Positions 5,225-9,643 of a stretch of DNA of 9,643 bases are shown here, one piece after another. This stretch comes from an uncultured Lachnospiraceae bacterium. GTDB lineage: Bacteria; Bacillota; Clostridia; Lachnospirales; Lachnospiraceae. The position numbers were made by a program, and so were the translations under genes. Every line of letters begins with the position of its first letter. Position 1 is the first letter of the stretch. The notes beneath the pieces were generated by a model. It saw nothing but the letters and a program-made list of their open reading frames with translations, was not told the origin of the DNA and did no database searches. The DNA lies in NCBI GenBank assembly GCA_910578605.1, contig CAJTQG010000001.1, positions 6,190 through 15,832 of the forward strand. Direction: 5' to 3'.

Positions 5225-7912
5225 TTATTGAATTGCCGTTACCTTGTAATCCTGGTCCTCCACTGTTTTTTTCAACTCTTCATCAGAAATATCTGCCTTT
5301 AATGTGACAATAGCCCTGTTTTTCTCATGACTCACTTCTGCCCTCTCCACCTGCTCTAATGCCTCTAAACATTTTTTCACTGTTGCCTCACAGTGACCGC
5401 ACATCATTCCTTCAATTGTCATTATTTTCTCCATTTTTTCTTCCTTCCTTTCCTTTTCAACTACTTGCTTTGTTTCACTTTCCTCTTTCCATTTTACACT
5501 ATCCCTGCATTTTTTGCTCCTTCTTTTTTTGTCTTTTTTTATACTGTATATATCTGCCAGATTTAGCCGCAATGCATTGGTGACTACACAAAAGCTGGAT
5601 AAACTCATAGCTGCCGCGGCAAACATAGGATTGAGCTGCCACCCAAAGATAGGTATCCAAACTCCTGCTGCCAGAGGAATCCCTATTACATTGTAAAAAA
5701 ATGCCCAAAATAAATTGCCATGAATATTAGATAAAGTATAACGGCTAAGGCGTATCGCTGCCGGGACATCCCTAAGTTGACTTTTCATCAATACCACATC
5801 TGCCGCATCGATAGCAATATCCGTTCCTGCTCCTATAGCAATTCCCACATCCGCCCTTGTGAGTGCCGGTGCATCATTGATGCCGTCCCCTACCATTGCC
5901 ACTTTACCATTAGCCTGCAGTTGGCGCACTACATTTTCCTTTCCATCTGGCAGCACTCCAGCCACCACCTTATCTACTCCCGCTAATTCTCCTATCGCAT
6001 TGGCAGTGCGCACATTATCTCCCGTGAGCATAACTACATAGAGGCCCATACTTTGCAATTGGGCAATTGCGGCAGGACTATCCTCCTTCATTACATCTGC
6101 CACACCAATGATACCTAACAATTGATGATCTCCTGCAAAATATAGAGGAGTTTTTCCCTCATTGGCCCAAGCCGTCGCCTCAACGCTATACTCCGATGGT
6201 ATTTTGGCATACTTGGATATAAATTTCTCGTTTCCTCCTATAACCTTGATCTTATCATTTCCTTTTAAAGAATTTTCCTCCCCTCCTTGTGCTTTTTCTT
6301 GCTGGTTCTGGTTTTGACGAAACAAACTAATTCCACATGCATTTCTGTCAAGCTCACCTATTACCCCATTTCCCGCTAATGCCGCAAATCCGCTAAGCTC
6401 CCACGGCTGGACATTGCTCTCCTTTGCATATGCCACAATTGCTTTTGCTAGAGGATGCTCACTTTTTTTCTCCAGTGAATAGGCCACTGACAGCAATTCT
6501 TTTTCTGTTATCTGGGATCCATGCAAAATATTTGTCACCCTTGGCTCCCCTGTTGTTATAGTTCCAGTTTTGTCCAATGCTACAATATCTACCTTTCCTG
6601 TCTCCTCCAAGGATACTGCTGTTTTAAACATCATACCATTTTTAGCGCCTATTCCATTTCCCACCATAATGGCTACGGGAGTAGCTAAACCAAGAGCACA
6701 GGGACAGCTAATGACAAGCACGGTGATTCCCCTTGCCAATGCGAAACCGATTTCTTTTCCTACAAGAAGCCAGACAATCATAGTTGCAAGCGCCAGTCCA
6801 ATCACAACTGGTACAAATATTCCTGATACCCTGTCCGCCACCTTGGCAATAGGTGCTTTTGTAGCAGCCGCATCACTTACCATGCGGATAATCTGGGACA
6901 ATGTAGTGTCCTCCCCCACTCTAGTTGCCCGACATTTCAAAAATCCGGACTGATTCATAGTAGCACCATTTACTGTATCTCCAGCCTGTTTGTCTACAGG
7001 AATACTCTCCCCTGTCAAGGACGCCTCATTCACTGCACTCTCTCCCTCTAACACTACCCCATCTGTTGGCATGTCCTCCCCTGGATGTACTACAAATATA
7101 TCTCCTGATTTTACCTGCTCCACAGGTATCTCTTGTTCCTCCTGGCTATCTCCCCGCAAAACCCAGGCAGTCTTTGGCGCTAATTTCATCAAGCTTTTCA
7201 GTGCATTGGTTGTTTTACCCTTTGATTTGGATTCTAATGTTTTTCCAAGAGTAATTAAGGTTAAAATCATGGCTGCCGACTCAAAATAAAACTCATGCAT
7301 ATACACCATAATTCTCTCTCTATCCATATGAAGCTGTGCATCTGTCATAGCAAAAAGAGCATAGGTACTGTAAATAAAAGCTGCGCCAGAACCCAACGCC
7401 ACTAAAGTATCCATATTGGGAGCGCCGTGAAACAAACTCTTGAAACCGCTTTCAAAAAATTTCTGGTTGATTATCATAATAATGATAGTAAACAAAAGCT
7501 GTATCAGCCCCATTGCCACATGATTCTCCTCCAAAACCTTTGGCACTGGCCAATTCCACATCATATGTCCCATTGAAATGTACATAAGGGGAATTAAAAA
7601 TAGGAGGGACACAATAAATCTTTTGAAAAGAACAGGCGTATGCCTATCCCGCCACTCCTCCTGTGCACTGGCGCCTGCGCTGGTGTTACTACCATTTACA
7701 TATCCCTGGTCTTTTCCCTTCAATGCTGCACCATAGCCTGCATCCTCCACCGCTTTTATAATCTCATCTGAACTTGCGCTCCCCTCCACTCCCATGGAAT
7801 TCGTCAGCAGGCTCACGGAGCAGGAGGTCACCCCCTCCACCTTGCCAACCGCTTTTTCCACTCTGCTGCTGCAGGCAGCACAGCTCATTCCTGTTACATT
7901 ATATTGCTCCAT
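5225..7912 (-). CDS. copA: Cu(I)-exporting P1B-1-type ATPase with C-terminal CopZ-like domain
   Basis: This 895-residue membrane pump exports Cu(I) using ATP. An N-terminal heavy-metal domain carries GMSCAAC (Cys11, Cys14). Eight membrane helices follow, with Cys403-Pro-Cys405 in the sixth and the Cu(I)-type residues Tyr740-Asn741 and Met769-Ser770 in the last two. The actuator has TGES (300-303). The catalytic core has DKTGT (Asp447 phosphorylated), SEHP (484-487), TGDN and GDGIND (675-680). A charged linker (about 790-826) joins a second metal-binding domain with GMMCGHC (Cys838, Cys841); the His form is typical of CopZ chaperones. The nucleotide domain has an extra polar stretch near 528-556. 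I start at ATG 7912, which has AAAGGAG 5 nt upstream; an in-frame ATG at 7960 has no ribosome binding site. The gene follows csoR by 76 nt with no obvious promoter between, so they share an operon. Confidence 0.96.
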   Translation of the reverse strand: MEQYNVTGMSCAACSSRVEKAVGKVEGVTSCSVSLLTNSMGVEGSASSDEIIKAVEDAGYGAALKGKDQGYVNGSNTSAGASAQEEWRDRHTPVLFKRFIVSLLFLIPLMYISMGHMMWNWPVPKVLEENHVAMGLIQLLFTIIIMIINQKFFESGFKSLFHGAPNMDTLVALGSGAAFIYSTYALFAMTDAQLHMDRERIMVYMHEFYFESAAMILTLITLGKTLESKSKGKTTNALKSLMKLAPKTAWVLRGDSQEEQEIPVEQVKSGDIFVVHPGEDMPTDGVVLEGESAVNEASLTGESIPVDKQAGDTVNGATMNQSGFLKCRATRVGEDTTLSQIIRMVSDAAATKAPIAKVADRVSGIFVPVVIGLALATMIVWLLVGKEIGFALARGITVLVISCPCALGLATPVAIMVGNGIGAKNGMMFKTAVSLEETGKVDIVALDKTGTITTGEPRVTNILHGSQITEKELLSVAYSLEKKSEHPLAKAIVAYAKESNVQPWELSGFAALAGNGVIGELDRNACGISLFRQNQNQQEKAQGGEENSLKGNDKIKVIGGNEKFISKYAKIPSEYSVEATAWANEGKTPLYFAGDHQLLGIIGVADVMKEDSPAAIAQLQSMGLYVVMLTGDNVRTANAIGELAGVDKVVAGVLPDGKENVVRQLQANGKVAMVGDGINDAPALTRADVGIAIGAGTDIAIDAADVVLMKSQLRDVPAAIRLSRYTLSNIHGNLFWAFFYNVIGIPLAAGVWIPIFGWQLNPMFAAAAMSLSSFCVVTNALRLNLADIYSIKKDKKRRSKKCRDSVKWKEESETKQVVEKERKEEKMEKIMTIEGMMCGHCEATVKKCLEALEQVERAEVSHEKNRAIVTLKADISDEELKKTVEDQDYKVTAIQ
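5432..5450 (-). promoter_or_regulatory. Internal ribosome binding site and start for a free CopZ-like chaperone
   Basis: Inside copA, at the junction between linker and tail domain, AAGGAAGGA precedes an in-frame ATG (5434) by 7 nt. Initiation here would yield a 69-residue protein starting MEKIMTIEGMMCGHC and ending at the copA stop, the normal size of CopZ. The alternative is that the purine-rich run simply encodes the Lys/Glu linker and is not used by ribosomes. E. coli copA makes a free chaperone from its own mRNA by frameshifting, so such dual output has a precedent. Confidence 0.4.
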
Positions 7913-7988
7913 CTTGACTCCTTTCTTACTATTTACAGTATTCCCAATATTTTCAATCATTTATCTAATTCGTTGCATTTTTTCCTTT

Positions 7989-8291
7989 TTATTTCATCAG
8001 CTTTTGCAAGGTTGCCAACAATTCGTCTACCGTATCTTCTTTTCCCTCCCTAATATCCTTTGTGACACATGTTTTAATATGATTGGCAAGAAGAACTTTA
8101 TTAAAGCTGTTTAAAGCAGCATTGACAGCTGCCACCTGGATAAGAATGTCTGGGCAATAGACATCTTTTTCTACCATTCCTTTAATTCCACGAATTTGTC
8201 CTTCAATGCGATTTAATCTGTTAATTAAGTCCCTGTATTCTTTAGGCGGCCGCTCCTTTGTTTTGTGACAACAAGATTTATTCTCTTCCAT
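7989..8291 (-). CDS. csoR: Copper-sensing transcriptional repressor CsoR
   Basis: This 100-residue, all-helical regulator belongs to the CsoR/RcnR/FrmR (DUF156) family. It represses copper-efflux genes until Cu(I) binds and releases it from DNA. The Cu(I) ligands are present with the exact CsoR spacing: Cys46 (VYCPDI), His71 and Cys75 (NHIKTC), and Tyr45 precedes the first ligand as in Mycobacterium CsoR. The conserved N-terminal helix RLNRIEGQIRGIKGM supplies DNA-contacting arginines. An additional SCCH cluster (6-9) lies in the flexible N-terminus. I chose ATG 8291, with GGAG 6 nt upstream; in-frame ATGs at 8303, 8336 and 8348 extend the frame but lack good ribosome binding sites. It is the first gene of the operon with copA and probably autoregulated through the dyads at 8470-8524. 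Its untranslated leader is about 200 nt, which is long. Confidence 0.93.
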   Translation of the reverse strand: MEENKSCCHKTKERPPKEYRDLINRLNRIEGQIRGIKGMVEKDVYCPDILIQVAAVNAALNSFNKVLLANHIKTCVTKDIREGKEDTVDELLATLQKLMK

Positions 8292-8460
8292 AGTTATCTC
8301 CATTCTTTTTTGATGCTTGCTAAGATTTTTCTGCATTTTTTCAGGCATACCAGCTTCTCAAGCACACACAATGATAAATAAACTTTCGGACAGTTAACAA
8401 TAAACTGCTTCACCAATTATACTTACATTTATAGTGTTGCCTGTAAAATAGCTTGTATTT

Positions 8461-8489
8461 TTGCACAGCATACCCCGATAGGGTATATA
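8461..8489 (+). promoter_or_regulatory. Possible rightward promoter over CsoR site 1
   Basis: TTGCAC (8461-8466), a 17-bp spacer and TATATA (8484-8489) form a plausible plus-strand promoter whose spacer is largely the first CsoR-like dyad. If real, it would make a copper-responsive transcript running into the ABC-F leader. No ORF with a ribosome binding site lies immediately downstream. The pattern may be fortuitous, because the dyad itself supplies the TATA ends. Confidence 0.25.
8470..8486. promoter_or_regulatory. CsoR-like operator 1
   Basis: ATACCC-N5-GGGTAT is a perfect dyad of the GC-core, TA-flanked type recognised by CsoR. Relative to the predicted csoR start near 8494, it covers about +8 to +24, a position suited to blocking elongation or promoter clearance. 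Its centre is 36 bp from the centre of operator 2. Confidence 0.6.
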
Positions 8490-8500
8490 TTGTGTTGACT

Positions 8501-8529
8501 ATTATATACCCTTCGGGGGTATATTGCAA
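8501..8529 (-). promoter_or_regulatory. csoR-copA promoter
   Basis: On the minus strand the -35 is TTGCAA (8524-8529), the spacer is exactly 17 bp, and the -10 is a perfect TATAAT (8501-8506). Transcription should start near 8494 and read csoR then copA. The CsoR-like dyad fills the spacer and overlaps both hexamers, so repressor and RNA polymerase cannot bind together. Confidence 0.8.
8504..8524. promoter_or_regulatory. CsoR-like operator 2
   Basis: ATATACCC (8504-8511) and GGGTATAT (8517-8524) form a perfect 8-bp dyad with a 5-bp centre, longer than operator 1. It sits inside the csoR-copA promoter. The arms match the known CsoR operator style, and a csoR gene lies immediately downstream, so the assignment is strong although made only from sequence. 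Confidence 0.75.
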
Positions 8530-8562
8530 CTGGTTTTACAAATAAATAATGGAAGATGCTGC

Positions 8563-8591
8563 TTGCTTCTTTCAAATCTATATGTTATACT
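8563..8591 (+). promoter_or_regulatory. Promoter of the ABC-F gene and its leader
   Basis: TTGCTT (8563-8568), a 17-bp spacer and TATACT (8586-8591), the latter preceded by TG one base upstream (extended -10). The predicted start is near 8598, which places the leader-peptide ATG about 50 nt into the transcript and the ABC-F start codon about 320 nt in. Confidence 0.6.
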
Positions 8592-8648
8592 AGCTTTGGT
8601 TAAAAATTATTCAAAAAAATTAAAATTCATAAAAAAAGAGGTGGAAGG

Positions 8649-8672
8649 ATGTTTTACTTTTCTTGCAAATAA
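8649..8672 (+). CDS. Leader peptide MFYFSCK of the ABC-F attenuator
   Basis: Seven codons plus TAA follow a good ribosome binding site, AGAGGTGG at 8637-8644. The peptide has no enzymatic role: translation of the ORF itself would be the sensor. Codons 4-7 and the stop are also RNA segment 1 (8657-8668), which pairs with a downstream segment. A ribosome stalled on this ORF by an antibiotic would mask segment 1 and change the fold. Such short leaders precede many ABC-F and erm resistance genes. I do not recognise this exact peptide. Confidence 0.6.
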   Translation: MFYFSCK

Positions 8673-8839
8673 AATTTAACACGCAAAAATATTGTTTATG
8701 AAGTATTTTTGCGCCTATTGCAAGAAAGTATTATATCTATCCGGCTTTATTATAACGAATTTACTGCTTATTAGTTAAGCAGTATTGTTGTATCTTTGGT
8801 GAGCTGCAAGAAAAAACTTTCTTGCAGCTTTTATTTTTT
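8657..8839 (+). promoter_or_regulatory. Four-segment transcription attenuator of the ABC-F gene
   Basis: Segment 1 (8659-8668, TTTCTTGCAA) pairs perfectly over 10 bp with segment 2 (8718-8727), enclosing a second perfect 10-bp hairpin (8682-8691 with 8704-8713). Segment 3 (8802-8813) pairs with segment 4 (8818-8829) as the terminator. Segment 2 extended to 8728 can instead pair with segment 4 (8817-8827) over 11 bp including one G-U, which destroys the terminator. Segment 1 can also pair with segment 3. A 9-bp hairpin at 8762-8784 lies between segments 2 and 3. Predicted logic: with free ribosomes 1:2 and 3:4 form and transcription stops; with a ribosome stalled on the leader peptide, 2:4 forms and the ABC-F gene is transcribed. 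Confidence 0.75.
8802..8839 (+). terminator. Intrinsic terminator in the ABC-F leader
   Basis: AGCTGCAAGAAA (8802-8813) and its exact complement (8818-8829) form a 12-bp stem with an AAAC loop. A T-rich tract follows (TTTT-A-TTTTTT to 8839). It ends about 78 nt before the ABC-F start codon, with no gene terminating upstream on this strand, so its job must be attenuation. Confidence 0.88.
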
Positions 8840-8917
8840 ATTAACAAGGTCAAAAGGCAATATTGTACAAAATTATGAATAAAAATGATTGTTTATAACT
8901 AAAGGAGGAAATGAACT

Positions 8918-9643
8918 ATGTCCATTATTAAAATAGAAAATCTTACATTTTCCTATCCAACTAACTATGAGAATATATTTGAAAATGTGAGTTTTCAGAT
9001 AGATACCGATTGGAAACTGGGTTTTGTTGGAAGAAATGGCAGAGGTAAAACAACATTTTTAAATCTTCTGCTAGGAAAATACAAATATAGCGGAAAAATA
9101 ATCCGTTCTGTTCAATTTGATTATTTTCCGTACTCCGTGACAGATACAAATCAACTGACAATAGAGATACTGCAAGACGTCTGCCCTCTTGCTCAAGATT
9201 GGGAATTTATTCGTGAATTGTCCTACTTAAACGTGGAGACCGATGTCCTTTACCGCCCCTTTTACACTCTTTCAAACGGGGAACAGACAAAAGCAATGCT
9301 TGCCGCTCTTTTCTTAAATGAAGGACATTTTCTGCTGATTGATGAACCTACCAATCATCTGGATTCACAGGCACGAAAGCTAGTATCTCAATACCTAAAA
9401 AAGAAAAAAGGCTTTATATTAGTTTCTCACGACCGAAACTTTTTGGATGGCTGTGTTGACCACATATTATCTCTCAACAGAACAAATATAGAGGTGCAAA
9501 AAGGTAACTTCTCCTCCTGGATGACAAACTTTGAACACCAACAAGAATATGAACTAGCTCAAAACGAGCACTTAAAAAAGGATATAAGACGGCTGCAGCA
9601 GGCTGCAAAAAGAACTGAAAACTGGTCTGACAGAGTGGAGGCA
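8918..9643 (+). CDS. Lsa-type ABC-F ribosome-protection ATPase (partial, 3' end beyond window)
   Basis: The first 242 residues of an ABC-F protein are visible: one complete ABC domain and the beginning of the interdomain linker. ABC-F proteins lack membrane segments, bind the ribosomal E site and, in the Lsa/Vga group, dislodge lincosamides, pleuromutilins and streptogramin A. Walker A is GRNGRGKTT (38-46), the signature LSNGEQ (118-123), Walker B LLIDEP (139-144), and the switch His is in SHD (170-172). The opening, with TDWKLGFVGRNGRGKTT, and RPFYTLSNGEQTK are very close to Lsa proteins as I remember them. The start at ATG 8918 has AAAGGAGG 9 nt upstream. Expression is probably induced by antibiotic through the upstream attenuator. 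A housekeeping ABC-F (Uup, EttA) is less likely given this leader. The second ABC domain is not in the window, so drug specificity is unknown. Confidence 0.9.
   Translation, partial: MSIIKIENLTFSYPTNYENIFENVSFQIDTDWKLGFVGRNGRGKTTFLNLLLGKYKYSGKIIRSVQFDYFPYSVTDTNQLTIEILQDVCPLAQDWEFIRELSYLNVETDVLYRPFYTLSNGEQTKAMLAALFLNEGHFLLIDEPTNHLDSQARKLVSQYLKKKKGFILVSHDRNFLDGCVDHILSLNRTNIEVQKGNFSSWMTNFEHQQEYELAQNEHLKKDIRRLQQAAKRTENWSDRVEA

Larger units (their letters stand above)
8292..8917. other. Divergent control region between csoR and the ABC-F gene
   Basis: This 626-bp stretch has no long gene. From left to right it holds the roughly 200-nt csoR leader, CsoR site 1, the csoR promoter with site 2, the ABC-F promoter, the leader peptide, the attenuator, and about 78 nt before the ABC-F start. 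In the csoR leader I see no strong hairpin or known riboswitch; a TATAAT occurs on the minus strand at 8416-8421 but with a poor -35. Confidence 0.7.

Noticed and set aside
6570..6953. Plus-strand 127-codon frame inside copA
   Set aside because: Antisense to highly conserved ATPase motifs, which explains the open frame; the sequence is low-complexity.
7913..7960. Sixteen-residue N-terminal extension of CopA from ATG 7960
   Set aside because: No ribosome binding site precedes it, whereas ATG 7912 has AAAGGAG at 5 nt and begins directly at the metal-binding domain.
8292..8348. Nineteen-residue N-terminal extension of CsoR from ATG 8348
   Set aside because: There is no good Shine-Dalgarno sequence at 8348, 8336 or 8303. 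GGAG 6 nt before ATG 8291 gives a normal-length CsoR.
8495..8525. TTGACT-N19-TATATT, resembling a MerR/CueR-type promoter with a 19-bp spacer
   Set aside because: No MerR-family gene is in the window, and the dyad is of CsoR type beside a csoR gene. The minus-strand 17-bp promoter explains the same bases better.
8550..8594. Plus-strand 14-codon ORF beginning MEDAACFF
   Set aside because: It has no ribosome binding site and overlaps the ABC-F promoter, so it would start upstream of that transcript.

Overview
The window reads as a low-GC, gut-type Clostridia genome, most likely Lachnospiraceae. This is inferred from AT-rich intergenic DNA, strong AGGAGG-type ribosome binding sites, GTG/TTG starts, a YerC-type TrpR homologue, a CopA with a CopZ-like tail, and a secreted lectin-like C1 peptidase with Big2/FN3-type repeats. 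I ran no database search, so the taxonomy is inference. Seven protein genes are present: six complete and one cut by the right edge. There is also one probable leader peptide. I see no insertion sequence, CRISPR array, tRNA or rRNA.

Left part (1-2640). Positions 1-581 hold no convincing gene but carry regulatory DNA. There is a good minus-strand promoter pointing off the left edge, with a foldable leader, a perfect match to the CcpA cre consensus, an extended -10 promoter pointing right, and three 19-bp tandem repeats at that promoter's start region. A probable plus-strand operon follows: a Cof-type HAD phosphatase, a YcdX-like PHP phosphatase with all nine metal ligands, and the small TrpR-like regulator YerC. 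The operon ends in a bidirectional terminator whose 5' arm includes the yerC stop codon.

Middle part (2692-8530, minus strand). A secreted papain-family cysteine peptidase converges on yerC. Upstream of it is a copper-efflux operon, csoR-copA. CsoR is a Cu(I)-responsive repressor. CopA is a P1B-1 Cu(I) ATPase with one N-terminal metal-binding domain and an extra C-terminal CopZ-like domain. That domain is preceded by an in-frame ATG with a well-spaced Shine-Dalgarno sequence, so a free 69-residue chaperone could be made from the same mRNA. The csoR promoter (TTGCAA-N17-TATAAT) has a TATACCC-N5-GGGTATA dyad filling its spacer, and a second, slightly shorter dyad lies 36 bp downstream. Together they form a copper homeostasis circuit: CsoR senses Cu(I), CopA exports it, and the CopZ-like domain probably delivers it.

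Right part (8530-9643, plus strand). An Lsa-type ABC-F ribosome-protection gene runs off the edge. Its roughly 320-nt leader has its own promoter, a seven-codon leader peptide (MFYFSCK) and four mutually complementary segments that can form either an intrinsic terminator or an antiterminator. This is a textbook layout for ribosome-stalling attenuation by an antibiotic, and I consider it the most interesting element of the window.
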